Source: Diplonema japonicum
Taxonomy: Eukaryota > Euglenozoa > Diplonemea > Diplonemida > Diplonemidae
DNA length: 64,000 nucleotides
Direction of reading: 5' to 3'
Assembly (NCBI GenBank): GCA_964019335.1
Contig: OZ025655.1
Location: 248,001-312,000, forward strand
In this document: positions 30,136 to 40,739 of the stretch, one piece after another
How the letters are laid out: the number at the start of each line of letters is the position of its first letter
How positions within the stretch are numbered: position 1 is the stretch's first letter
Notes under the pieces: model-generated
Seen by the model: only the letters and a program-made list of their open reading frames with translations
Told to the model about the DNA's origin: nothing
The model's database searches: none
Made by a program: the position numbers and the translations under genes

Positions 30136-31844
30136 TCAACGTTGCTCTTTCCTCTGCTTCAGCACTACCATCCAGTCTACCATCTCCTCCTCGGACGTGG
30201 CCTTGAATCTTATATGCCTAAAGGAGAACAGAAAATTGAGATGTGTTGTTTCTTCTTTTTAAAAACCATACTTCTCAGACTGGCCTAGGAATCCTGCAGT
30301 GACGCCATGGAGAAGGAACGTTTCAGGATTCTGTGTTTTTTTCTTTCCCCTTCTCTGTTCCCCCAAAAAAAAAAAAAAACACAAACCTCGGGACAAGGGC
30401 TAATGTCGCAGTTTGACAGGCTGAGAGACACGGCAATGTTGAGAGGCTTGCCTTCTTGCGGGACTTGAGCAAGATAAAGCCATCTATCGGCTGTGGCAAT
30501 GGCATAGTTTGATTTCCACCCGACCATCGACTTTGTTTGTAAAGACCCATGCTTCAAAACAAGAGGAGAAGCGAGAAGATCGATAACCGGGATGGATACC
30601 CTTTCAGGGATCTTAGTAATGTCACGGGTTACTGGGTCTTCGCCTACCCATGCAGAACCACCGCCGAAACCCTTCAGCATCCTTGTGAGACTGTGCCCTG
30701 CTGTGGTCACCATGTCGACAACCTGCACCTCAAGGTCCTGCAGCTCTTTGAGGTGGTCTATCAACGTTTCGATGTATTCTTTGAAAAGTTTCGAGAACTT
30801 CTCGTCTAGCGCGCAGTACTCCTTCTCAACGAGCCACAGGTCCCGGTCCTCACCGAAGTGCACTGTTGATTGCTCAAAGCTCTTTATGTACTTTCCGTAG
30901 CAGGCTTTTACCTCATCTCCTGCTTTATCCAGCTTCTTAAGTATCTTTTTCTCCGATGCTTGTATCGCAGTACATTGCGTCTCCACCACGTTCACCAGTG
31001 CCTGCAAGGATTTAAGTGTGTCGTTAGATGACAGATTGTTCATGTCGTGCAGATGTGTTGCAGCGTTGCAGGTGAAGGTATTCAGAGACGCGTGCAGTGC
31101 GACAATCGGGTTTGTGTTCGCCGTCGGTGGAAGATCCATGCCGTGGATCTTCTTCAAACATTTAGAAAGGTTCTGCTGGTGCTCCGATATCTGCGTGATG
31201 CTCTCCGCAAGCGCCTGGAGCACCTTGCTGTTGCTGTCGAGCTCCTTGTAGTGTCCCACCACAATCGATTTTATCGACGTGCCAGCCGCCACTTCCTTGT
31301 GGTACGCTTCCTCACGAACAGCTTCATGCTTTTTAATCCGTGCCATTGCCGAGCACTTTGAAGCATGCTGCTCTTTAGCCTTCGACTTTTCGGTTGAGTG
31401 CTCAGATTTGACCTTTGCTGTGCGCCTCCACAACCGGGTTCTGATGCAGTCCGTCGCGCTTTGTACGGCGGTGAGCTTGCCTGTGAACGTTGAGCCGAAG
31501 GACCACCCATTCTCGTCTGCCTTGTCGTGCCTTACGATTAACCAGTCGCTGTCTTTCCATTCACACTGTTCAGGGGTGTGACCCCACACTTCAGGGAGCG
31601 GCCACATTTCTTTTTTCCGCGTATATCTCCCGCACTCCGATGACCACCTGTGCCTGTCCGTTGGCAACATTTTCGTGGTCCAGCCAGCACCAGGGTACCA
31701 CCTCTGGTTCTCACACGACATCGCGTCCGCAACCAGCTCCTTGGTGTCGGGGTCCACCCTGTGACGCACTGCCGCCCACTGCCCTTCCGCCTCCGTCATT
31801 TTGCTGTGTATCCTGGAGATGTGAGTCTTCAAAGAGGACATCAT
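30136..31844 (-). CDS. DysF domain / helical (BAR-like) / PH domain protein
   Basis: Exons: 31844-30387, 30330-30272 and 30217-30136, with introns of 56 nt (GTTTGT) and 54 nt (GTATGG). The product is 532 aa. Residues ~40-125 match the dysferlin/peroxin DysF fold with its Trp-rich signature (ENQRWYPGAGW, then LPTDRHRWS, LPEVWGHTPEQCEW, DSDWLIVRHD). Residues ~150-400 are long helices like BAR or IMD domains. The last ~110 residues, finished only by the two small exons, form a PH domain ending in the diagnostic helix (FKATSEEEMVDWMVVLKQ). The parts suggest a protein acting on membranes and phosphoinositides, in trafficking or remodelling. The ATG is just 19 nt after the stop of the Med18-like gene. 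Confidence 0.8.
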
Positions 31845-31863
31845 AATTGATGTGGTTGAAATG

Positions 31864-32493
31864 TCACCTTTTAAAACCTTTCAGCGTTGTGAGATGCGAG
31901 ATGGCTGCCGCGAGGCTGGAGAGGCTGGACAGCATGCGGGGCTGCGTGCGTTGGACGAGCTGCTCCTGCCGTGTGGCGGTGAGGGTGGCTTCAACCACCC
32001 AGTGGTCAGATACGATGGGTTTAGCAGTACCAAGATCGTGCGTTTCAGGGTTCAAGGAGAAGAGCTGGAAGACAAACACCTTGACACGTCCTTCCTGAGT
32101 TGTCGTGAAGCCTTTTTTGAGGTGCGCTGCTTTTTGGAAGAAGCCACCGACATGACGCAAGAAGGAACCAACAAGTCTTGGGTCGCCTTCCTTGTACGAA
32201 ACACCTCCAGCAAAGGCAGGCAGCGCAGGCAACCGTGTCTCAGCAACAGTTCTAACACTCGCTTCGTGCACCTCCACGTTGCGCTGCCCCAAGTGCATCA
32301 AGGACCATTCCCCGCCCACCCCACCCTCCCCTCCCCTCCGCATCCTTATTTCCTGACCTTTTCTGTTCGCGTGCAGCACCTCATGCACCGTCTCCTCCTT
32401 CCTGTCATAGCCCCCTATGCCTTCTAGCAACCCGAGAAGCTCTTCAACCTTCCCTTCGGGGATGGTGCCCACTGCGGTAATCTCCGTCGTCAT
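31864..32493 (-). CDS. MED18: Mediator subunit 18-like protein
   Basis: A 209-aa single-exon protein. The order of features fits Med18, an 18-stranded barrel of the Mediator head: a short beta start (TAVGTIPEGKVEELLGLLEGI), an early RMRR-containing strand, WSLMHLG, a middle FLRHVGGFFQKAAHLKKGF segment, then strands with VFVFQLFSL and WVVEATL and a final helix (LSSLSSLAAAISHL). In the Mediator head Med18 pairs with Med20 and contacts RNA polymerase II. The similarity is weak at residue level and was judged by pattern only, so other small beta-barrel proteins remain possible. Confidence 0.5.
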   Translation of the reverse strand: MTTEITAVGTIPEGKVEELLGLLEGIGGYDRKEETVHEVLHANRKGQEIRMRRGGEGGVGGEWSLMHLGQRNVEVHEASVRTVAETRLPALPAFAGGVSYKEGDPRLVGSFLRHVGGFFQKAAHLKKGFTTTQEGRVKVFVFQLFSLNPETHDLGTAKPIVSDHWVVEATLTATRQEQLVQRTQPRMLSSLSSLAAAISHLTTLKGFKR

Positions 32494-32630
32494 GTCACAC
32501 CCCCCTTATTATTTTTGAATCCGAGTATCTCATCGCCTACTATGGCGAGAGAGGGTTACAAGCTATGAAAGAATATAATATCATAAGAAACACTCCCCCC
32601 CCCCCCCCCCCCCCCCACCGTGTTTCACAC

Positions 32631-33194
32631 TTATTCAAGCTGGGTTGCGGTACCCTTTCCTGGGAAGAAGGAGAGGTTGTAGGCGTGCTGTCCTTGTGGA
32701 CGGAGGTAGTGCACTGGCTGGTCACGCTCGGCTCGGTGCTTGATCATGGTAGGGAATTTCGGTCGGCCTGCACCTTCCGCGGGAGGTACAAATCTGTGAG
32801 CGGGAGTGTCCCGGACAGGGGGCTGGAGGAGATTCGCTACGTTGGTGTGCCCGTACCTGTCGGCAAGCATGGCCTCCTCTTCGAGGAGGATGAGGGTGCG
32901 GTGGTTCACAACCTCCGCAAGACGGCTCCTCATGAAGCCCACCCACTCAGCGTTATAGAGATGTTTGTTTTGTTGCATCACACCCTTGTTGTACCCGCCC
33001 ATGTCACGGACCCTTCTCCTCCACCTGAACAGCCCTCTGCCTTGCTGATTGATCTGCTTCGTCACTGTTGCAATCTGTATCCCAGGTAAATTGTTCTCCC
33101 CCACCTTCTTGTTAAACATCGGCAAGTTGTACTTACTGAACTGGTACGGGACCGAACTCCCTGGCACTCGCCATGCCGCGTTCCGTGCTGTCAT
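32631..33194 (-). CDS. Small basic protein, function unknown
   Basis: A 187-aa protein starting MTARNAAWRVPG at 33194. The frame is open for 17 further codons upstream, but these are A-rich leader. The sequence is basic and rich in Arg, Asn and aromatic residues (GLFRWRRRVRDMGGYNKG, AEWVGFMRSRLAEVV), with a Pro-rich C-terminal third. There is no signal peptide or membrane segment. It could be a mitochondrial-ribosome, RNA-binding or axonemal component, but I do not recognise the family. The Med18-like gene starts 137 nt downstream, and a C22 run (32595-32616) lies just beyond its stop. Confidence 0.6.
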   Translation of the reverse strand: MTARNAAWRVPGSSVPYQFSKYNLPMFNKKVGENNLPGIQIATVTKQINQQGRGLFRWRRRVRDMGGYNKGVMQQNKHLYNAEWVGFMRSRLAEVVNHRTLILLEEEAMLADRYGHTNVANLLQPPVRDTPAHRFVPPAEGAGRPKFPTMIKHRAERDQPVHYLRPQGQHAYNLSFFPGKGTATQLE

Positions 33195-33717
33195 CTTTTT
33201 CTTTTTTGCTCTTTTTTGTTGGATCTCCTTTTTTCTTTTTTTCACCCCCCAAGAAACTCAGCGTTTTTCTTCTTACCCCCCTTTTGTTAGCAACAGAAAA
33301 CCTTAAAATAGAAGAAAGAAGAGAAACAGAAAGAAATCTTGGGGAAGACGGGGAAGAAAAAAAAGAAGGGGAAGGGGAACTAAAGCTTAGAAAAGCTTTC
33401 TCTCTCCCTCCCCTCGTTGTAGGAGGAAAAGAAGTGAAATGGTGACGGGGATGAATAGGAAAAGCGTGAACAGCAACGAACCCTCCCACAAAAAGAAGAG
33501 AAAAGAAAAACGTAAAAGGAGGCCAGTGTTGGCGGCGCCCTGCACAAGAACTGTCTACATGATTACAAGGGGCGCACCGCGGCTGAGTTATAGTATACTT
33601 CTTCTGCGTTCCGCACCGTGTCCTTAATACACGATGAGGTCAACAGCGAACAACACATCTGATGTTTTCTTTTATATTTTCATGCCATCCCCACCACCTG
33701 AAAAAAAACATCAACGA
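33195..33717. other. Intergenic region upstream of the small basic protein
   Basis: A 523-nt gap. Its right part is the 3' flank of the channel gene. Its left part is purine-rich. A 62-codon plus-strand frame at 33439-33627 is basic and has no family resemblance, so I do not call it. No structured RNA is seen. Confidence 0.5.
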
Positions 33718-35800
33718 TCACAGTGTGTCTGAAGACACTTCATCCGAAACAGGGTCAGTTACCACGTAGCTATTGATCCGGCTGGGTTCGTCCTGTTTTT
33801 TCTTCTTCTTTTCCTAACAATAAAAATACCAAAGCTGTTCTGGATGGTACAAGGAAGGACGGGGAAGAGCGGCTACTGCGATATATTCATTATATTTTTC
33901 TTTCTTTCCCCCCTCCATACACGAGATTATCAATGTTATTCTTCGCTTCGTGTATCCTAGACTTTCTGAGGTGCATGGAATGGTGGTCATTCCCAAAGGT
34001 TGCATTGATAGCATTGATCCGCCTCTCAACCTCCAGAATAATAGCTTTTTCAAATTCGGAACTAGGGAACATCTTGAAGATGATGAGAAAGTCCTCCTTG
34101 GTGAGCATGAAGAGGTCGCATACGGTGACGGTTCGGACTCCGGCGGTGCGTTTTGTTTCTTTTAAGATGGCGATCTCGCCGAACCAAGATCCTTCTTTCA
34201 ACAGAACAAGCTGTTTTTCGCGGCCTTTGTTCCCAACAGGCACCACGACCTCAACAGCACCTGACGATATGAAAAACATCTCCTTCCCCGTCTCACCGAT
34301 TTGAATAACATTTGTGTTTGGTTCCAACACAACACGTGTTAATCGTTCAGCCAACGCCAACATGATAAAGCCTTCTGCTTTTTTAAACATAGGGACCTGC
34401 CGCAGAAGCTTCAACCGGATCTGCGTCCCAAGCGTGGATTGCATATACGGTGGAAAGAGGTCTAAAACCTCGTTGATATTCTGCGTGGCGGAATCGCCTA
34501 TAATGAAAGGGTAGAAGCAGAACACCTCCTTCTGAACGGACACCGGAAGTTGAAACCTGTTGACGAGAGACAGAAGAACAGACCGAAGATGCTTCTGCTT
34601 CTGCTCCACGTGGTCTTGCGACGTGAAAAATATCGTAATGTTAGACAGGAACCACGCGTAGAACACACTGCCAACAGCCATGAATGCTGTTGCGAATGCC
34701 CGACTATTGGAACCGTTTGTCTCAAGCTCTCCATATCCTACTGACGTGGTAGTCTGCACGGCCCAGTACAACGACGCAACGTAATCATTCATGTCGGTGT
34801 TCTCATCATTAATAATCATCCTCAGACAGGCTGCAGAATGGTGCATCAACGCAACCCACACGATTGACATGAAAAGCCGCTTGCGTTTTCCATGTAAAGG
34901 ATTGCTTGTTTTGAACAAAGTGGTAGCCCTGAACAGTTTAACAGCCCGCCCCAACGAGAGTATCCTGAACAGAATCACCGATTCAAACAGGAGCAACAAG
35001 TCAAGCGGGATGGCCATCGCAACGTCAAAAACCATCCAATCTTTTTTGTAATGCAAGCGAACCCTCACTGCGTCGGAGTCGACAAGTTCCATTCCTATCA
35101 ACCTTGCGAGGTTTAAGTGCAGGTAGATGAACACGATGGAAACAGAAGTGGAGAACGTGTACAGAACGATTTCAAACAGGCTCGGTTCCCTTTCAAACGA
35201 GAATATCGCGGCTGCGTACGTTGCGAACAGCACCTCGAGAAGGGTTGAGACCAAGTACAAGACCTCAATCGTCGTTGCAAAGCCAAGCTCCGGCAAGAAC
35301 AAGGCGGAACCGGTTTCTGGGACCCATTTCTGGATATTCACATGTTGCAACCGTTCCAGCTTCTCAGAAGTAACTTCGCTCGACGTTGTACTTGAGCTGT
35401 CTGATACATTCTCTCGTCGTTGTAGCTTTTGGGGCAGCTTGAAGCTGTGAAGCCCTTGTACTTCGCATCCCAATCTCAAAGAGTCTGCTAAGGAAAAACT
35501 ACTGCTTGCGAGTCTGTCCAAGCTTCGTTGTGAGTCGTCCGATGTGAGGTCGTCGCTGGGCTGCTCGCAAGCCTTTGGTTTATGTTTTTTCATTAATTGT
35601 CCCACTTTAGATCTTAGAGACATTTTAGGATTTCTGGACCGCCTCCACCTCGAACCAGTGTCCCAGCTGCCGTCTTCCATGCTGGACCTGGCACTGCTCG
35701 GGGCATTCTTGGGGATCAGCCGTTTGAGAAACGCTCCCACCCGATCAAACTGTGGTTCCACCCACTTCATGTACTCCTCCACCTCGTTGATTTCATTCAT
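33718..35800 (-). CDS. Cyclic-nucleotide-gated, voltage-sensor-type potassium channel
   Basis: Exons 35800-33923 and 33813-33718 flank a 109-nt intron (GTGTAT...TTAG). The product is 657 aa. After ~150 cytosolic residues there are six membrane segments. S4 carries spaced basic residues (RILSLGRAVKLFRATTLF), and the pore has TTTSVGYGEL, the K+ selectivity filter. A C-linker leads to a cyclic nucleotide-binding domain at about 480-595 with the phosphate-binding cassette GSWFGEIAIL and KRTAG. This is the HCN/EAG/CNG architecture, in which cAMP or cGMP tunes a K+ or cation current at the plasma or flagellar membrane. The last exon (31 codons) adds a poly-Lys and acidic tail missing from the unspliced reading. 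Confidence 0.88.
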
Positions 35801-36058
35801 TTCCTTTTTTTTTTTTTATATTCTTTTCTTTGCTTTCCCTCTTTTACTTTCTTTTTCTTTTCCTACGAATCTTGCGCCCATCACATTTTGATTTTCTTTT
35901 TGATTTTTTTCTTTTCTCTTTTTCTTTGCTGCTGGTTTTCTTTTTTTTCTCTTTTTTTTTCCCTCAAACGAAGAACAAAAAAAGAAAGGAAAAAGAGAAA
36001 TAAAAAAGGGGGTTGGACGGGATATGAAAATCTAAGATAAAAAAAAATTGGGGTAATA

Positions 36059-36095
<37 letters not shown>

Positions 36096-36277
36096 CAGCA
36101 AAATTAAAATTAGATATCCCAATATTGGAATGTCTATAATTAATTAAATAGGAACTTTAGGAGGTGGGGGGAAAGGATCTCTAAAACCTCTACAGAAAAC
36201 TCGCTTCTCTCTTCTTTTTTTATATTTGTTTCTGTTCTTTTCTTTCTTTCTTTCTCTTTCCCGGAACTAAAAAGGGC

Positions 36278-36299
36278 GGAGAGGGTGACGACCCTCTCC
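36278..36299 (-). terminator. GC-rich hairpin in the 3' flank of the GBP-like gene
   Basis: A perfect 9-bp stem (GGAGAGGGT / ACCCTCTCC) with a 4-nt loop, about 150 nt past the stop codon. It follows a conserved sequence box in transcript order. A role in 3'-end formation or mRNA stability is inference; eukaryotic genes do not use bacterial-style terminators. Confidence 0.4.
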
Positions 36300-36334
36300 A
36301 CCCTTGTTGCAGCGAAAAGAAAAAAAAAAGAACA

Positions 36335-36405
36335 AATCGCTATGATGGGGAGGGGGGGAGAAGTGTTAGCAAGCGACCACCGCAGAAAAAAACAAACTAG
36401 TAATG
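36335..36405 (-). promoter_or_regulatory. Conserved 3'-flank box, copy 1
   Basis: About 70 nt, beginning 42 nt after the GBP-like stop codon. It matches the 3' flank of the DUF1917 gene (44501-44566) at roughly 70% by eye, sharing CTATGAT, GAAGTG-TTAGCAA and CGC-GAAAAAA on the plus strand. It sits in the same order relative to a GC hairpin in both places. Confidence 0.45.
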
Positions 36406-36446
36406 ACAAAAAAAAACTTTTTTCTTTTTTTTTTCCCTGGGGTTCT

Positions 36447-39081
36447 CTAACCAAGCACCTTAACAACTATCGACACAAGAACGAGCACAATCGCGGAGTA
36501 CACCACTAGCTCGAGATCAGCCGATCTCTGCACATCATTCATTTCCTGATTTTTTTTTTTAAATTCCCATTCGTCATTATTTACCTTGTTTACTGCCTTT
36601 TTGATAAGCCCGTGACGGAAACCAGAGCTAAGAGCCTGGTTGCTGATCTCGGTAGGAGCCGTTGCATCGGCAGATACGTAAAGTCGTTTCTGTAGCAATG
36701 TGAAAAAAAAAAAAAAAAAAAAAAAAAAAATAAACATACCCTGATAAAGTAAGGATGGAGCCTGCACATGAAGTCAGCCTCCACCTCTGTGTCAAGGCCG
36801 TCCTTCCAGTCTGCTCTCCATTGTCTCACCTCAGGGGACCCAAACAGCTTGTGCTCGATTTTCTTCTTGCTCGCCATAAGGTCATCGTCAATGCCTTGTG
36901 CCACTTCTTTCACCACTGTGTCTAGGATGCCTGCATCCCAAGTGCCCCACCCCTTCTGGAGTGAGTTCGTCACCCTTGCTACCTCGCTACGGGCAAGCTG
37001 GTCTAACTCATCTTCGTCAGGACATTCTCCACCTTCAAGCACGGCAAATGCCTCTCTAGCTTCGTCGCGCAAATCCCCTCCTCGCCTGTCCATCACCACC
37101 TTCAGTACTGCCGCGTTCTCATCCAACACAGCCTCCGTGTTCTTCGTGATTTCCGACTCCTGTGTACAATGGAAAAGATAAAAAAAGGGGGAACACACCA
37201 AGCTGCTGACCGTCTGCACGTAGCTTGCACTGCCGAGGATCCAATCCCCACTGCACATCCCCTGCGGGAGGGCCATTGCCTCGTCTTTAAGGTTCTTGAA
37301 CACCAGGGCTTTCGCATCCTCGCAAGCAACAGTCAACTCCTTCGTCATCCGCGGTTTGCCGTCAGCTTGCTTGTTGCACTTCTTTGTGTGTCCCTGCAGA
37401 ATGCGTACTTTGAGATAACATAACATACCGCCAGCTGCTCCTTGGCGATGGCTGTGACGGTGTCGTGGATCAACATGTTGCTCTTCGTGTGGCGTCTCTC
37501 GAACTCCTTCTGGATGAAGGCCTTTGTCTCTTTCTGCAGTGCGTTGTGGTGTCCTTGTGTGCATACCTCGTACTGGTTGACCATGTCGTACCTGGGCCAC
37601 CACCCCCTAGCAGGCCCGAAGAGGAGGGACGTGTCTGTGGAGAGCTCATCGGTCATCTTTCTGAGGACGGCAGGATCGCATATCTCCGGGGTGTCTTTCT
37701 CCTCATAGTACCTGTCGACGCCCTGCTTTACGACCTCGAAGAGCTGGCCGATGTAGGCCTTGATGTTGTTGAGGTGCATTTCCTTGATCTGTTCCTTAGC
37801 CTGCTGGATCTCCATGCGTAGCTCCTGCTTCACTTGCATCGAGGTTGGCGTCGACGAGAAGCCGTTGGAGTAGAACATCAACGCAAAGTCCCACGTCTTC
37901 TCCTCACCCTGCCTGAACTCCTCCTGCGAAGCTGGGGCCACCACATTGGCCCACAGCTGGTCAGCTCCTTCGGCACCCGTAGAGGCAGCAACAGCCTTCA
38001 CAATGCTGACAAGGGACGCACCTCCCTTCACAGCCTCCAGAAGCCCGGAGTGCCTCGTCGCACTGTTGCTGGGCAGGACCTTTTCAATCCACTGCTTGTT
38101 TCCTTTAGAAATGTATCCCAGAACATCCCTGTACAACCCCAAGGCGTAGTTCTTCCTGTCCTTCATGGAAGCAGACGTGATAAGCTCCATGTCCATGACC
38201 GTCGTCTCCAGCTCATTGCTGTTGATGACGTCCCTCAGCACAGTGAGGTAGGTGTAGAAGGATGCCACCTTCACGGGCCAGTTCCTGGTAGACTCTGACG
38301 TGTCCCTGATGAGGTTCAGGGAGTACTCCACAAACTCGGGTGTGACATGGTTCATGGGGAGAGAGGTTGAGCGCAGGCTGGATATGTAGGAGTCGTTGAC
38401 AGGAAAGGGGAAGGGGGCAAGGGTGATCTTGGGCATGGTCTTGTCCTGCGCTAATTCATTGAAAAAATCAGACATAGAGCCCTTGGAATAGTCCTCTCCA
38501 GTCCAGACCCAAGTGATGGGGGACAGCTCGGAGGGGGTGATGGTCTTGTCGTCTGGGGAACCAAGCTCTGGGACCTTCTGCGTCATCTCCATCCTTCTGG
38601 AGTGTCGCATGCGGAGCTCGAATTTCGCGACTCGTGCTTCGGACACCGTGGTGGTATGGTAGATCAGGTGGTGCGAGGCACGCATCACAAAGTGAAAGAG
38701 ATTCTGCACCGTCTCGATGCCTCTGGCATCATCAGAGCAGTGCTCGCACGACAGCAGGATGACCCTCTCCCCGTTGGGCGTCTTCATAGTTGTCGGCAAC
38801 GCCCACACTCCTGGTGTGCGTTCTGTGCCCTCAATAGGAAACCCAACCGCATCTGCCCTCTCCCCGATAGCTGCCGCCACCACGTTGAAGAGTGTCGACA
38901 GCCCACTGTGGTCCCCAATGCCGCCGATGACCACAACAGGCGCATCGTCCCCCGCCATCAGCCTTCCTTGGATATCCTGCTCAACCTCCAGTTTGCCTCC
39001 GGTGACGTGCGCCACGAGTATCGCCCGTTCTGCCACTGCACCCACAGCCAGTCCCAACAACACACACAACTCCCGCAACAT
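36447..39081 (-). CDS. GBP/atlastin-like pseudo-GTPase, secretory and C-terminally anchored
   Basis: Exons: 39081-37429, 37393-37199, 37159-36740, 36689-36585 and 36545-36447. Introns are 35, 39, 50 and 39 nt. The product is 823 aa. A signal peptide (MLRELCVLLGLAVGAVA) comes first. The next ~250 residues follow the guanylate-binding-protein plan (GFPIEGTERTPGVW, then LIYHTTTVSEA). The P-loop reads GGIGDHSGLST, lacking the catalytic Lys, and the DxxG position reads SCEHCSD, so GTP hydrolysis is unlikely. A long helical region follows. A final hydrophobic segment (LELVVYSAIVLVLVSIVV) anchors the C-terminus. Introns 2 and 4 are both 39 nt and free of stops, so retention would only insert 13 residues. 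The start at 39081 puts the signal peptide first. Confidence 0.72.
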
Positions 39082-39182
39082 TTTACTTTCCTGTTTTTTT
39101 TTTTTTTTTTTTAAATGCGTCACGAAATAAACAAAAATAAGAGATTTCTGGGATAAAATGTTTGAATAAATCTAATGGGAAT

Positions 39183-40739
39183 CTATTTGGGGGTTTTCTG
39201 CCGCGACAGCATCTCAGTCCCGAGCTGTACGATGTGGTCCCAATGCGCAGGGGTGACGCTGGGCTCGCCGAGACTGATCGCGTGCAGCCTTGCGAGGGTC
39301 ATCCAGCAGTGGATAGTGGTCTCGTGGACGACAGAGGAGTCATTATACTGTGGGAAAACATAGGTTTTTGCGTCCTTCATACCTTTTTGCCGTGTTGCTG
39401 GCGGACGTCGCTGATGGTTCTTGTGATGTGCTCGTCGATGCCGGACGTGAGGTTCACACACCTGCCCTTGCATGCTGCGGTAATGTTATTATATATTGCA
39501 CGGCATACCCGAGATGTAATCCTTGAATTCCAACGGGAGGGGACCCTCCACTTCCATCACCTGCCCCTCCTGAGGGACCCACGGTACCACCGTTGCGACC
39601 TTCAGAAGCGAAGGCGACTGCGACAACACAAGCACAGGCACATTGGTAGTGATCTCGATAAAGCTATACCCACAGGGGTACATCACCCTTTGCGTCGATG
39701 CCAATGACTGCAAAGCTTGCAAGTTGCGAACACCCATTTCGTTCAGCCTTCCTGTGGCCATCACCGTCTCGTCAAGTACCATGTATGTAGGGGGCAACTG
39801 CAGCTTTCCTGTACGTAGGTGTTCTGTCTCATAGTCCATAACAGGCAACCAGTCAGGTTGGTTGAGCTCAGCGACGGTGACTTGGTATGCAGCGAGCGAA
39901 GGAAGCGCTTCTTTGAGGACAGACAGCAACGGTGATGCGTTTGAATCCGTGACACCAACAATGTTAAGTGGGATGCACCCGAGGGGAACGGGGTCGTGGC
40001 TCACAACGTTCCCAATAAGGTGAAGGAGGAGAAGCTCGGCAGTAAGGGCATCGCCACGGAAGACGGACGTAAGGTGGCCAAGCAACGCAGCACGAAGAGC
40101 GGGAAACCGGGGCACAAGCTCTGTCGAAAACCGGGGTTGATACACCCTCCAGAGAAGTCCGGAGAAAGGGTGGTAGAACCCAGGGCTAAGGTGAGAAAAG
40201 GGAAGACACTCACGTTCCTCTGTACTGGGCTCTGATTGGCTGAAACCAAAAAACTCCACGATATCATTGATCTTCGGTGCGGCGTCGTCGCAGTCAGCGT
40301 TCCCATCTATGGCGAAACGCACAACATATCCAGGTGCTGAGTCTGTCCCAGGGAGGAAGGGGATGTTTCTGTTTGTGTCGATGAAGCAGTAAGGGGTTTG
40401 TTCTTTCACAGCGTCGTGGGCAGTGCGCTTTACCCCCCGTTGGGGGGGCACACCCTGAAGGGGCACAGGCACTACGTATGCGAAAAAGACACCGAACATC
40501 TCCCCATCACTCCCGTCGTCCTCCCCGAAAAGTATTGTTCTGCCATCCTCCCCTCGCCTGCTCATCAGGAAATGCTGGGAACTCGAGACATCTTGCACCA
40601 TTCCCCTCACTACCTCCAGCTTGCCTTTCTCGTCTGCATTTGCTATCTGCGCCTCCAAGCTTTTCCTCATACCAGATAGACCCCCCTGAGTGACTTCCTC
40701 ATCTGCACGGCCGACGGGATCCTCAAACCAATTTTTCAT
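39183..40739 (-). CDS. MCMBP: MCM complex-binding protein
   Basis: Exons 40739-39509, 39474-39383 and 39347-39183, with introns of only 34 and 35 nt (GTATGC...CGCAG; GTATGA...CACAG). The product is 495 aa, shorter than the human protein (642). Family landmarks occur in order: LLLLHLIGNVV, PLGCIPLNIVGV, LQLPPTYMVLDETVM, then the alpha-helical end WMTLARLHAISLGE restored by splicing. MCMBP/ETG1 binds MCM3-7 in place of MCM2 and helps assemble or unload the replicative helicase. The gene ends 101 nt before the GBP-like start. Frame matching across both introns is exact. Confidence 0.88.

Larger units (their letters stand above)
35801..36446. other. Intergenic region with conserved 3'-flank box and hairpin
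   Basis: A 646-nt gap. The channel leader and long A/T runs (A32 at 36061-36092) fill the left two thirds. The right third is the 3' flank of the GBP-like gene, with the conserved box at 36335-36405 and the 9-bp hairpin at 36278-36299 listed separately. Confidence 0.65.

Noticed and set aside
33439-33627. A 62-codon plus-strand frame with a basic, NLS-like stretch
   Set aside because: No family resemblance, opposite strand to all genes, and it overlaps probable 3' flank and promoter sequence of minus-strand genes.
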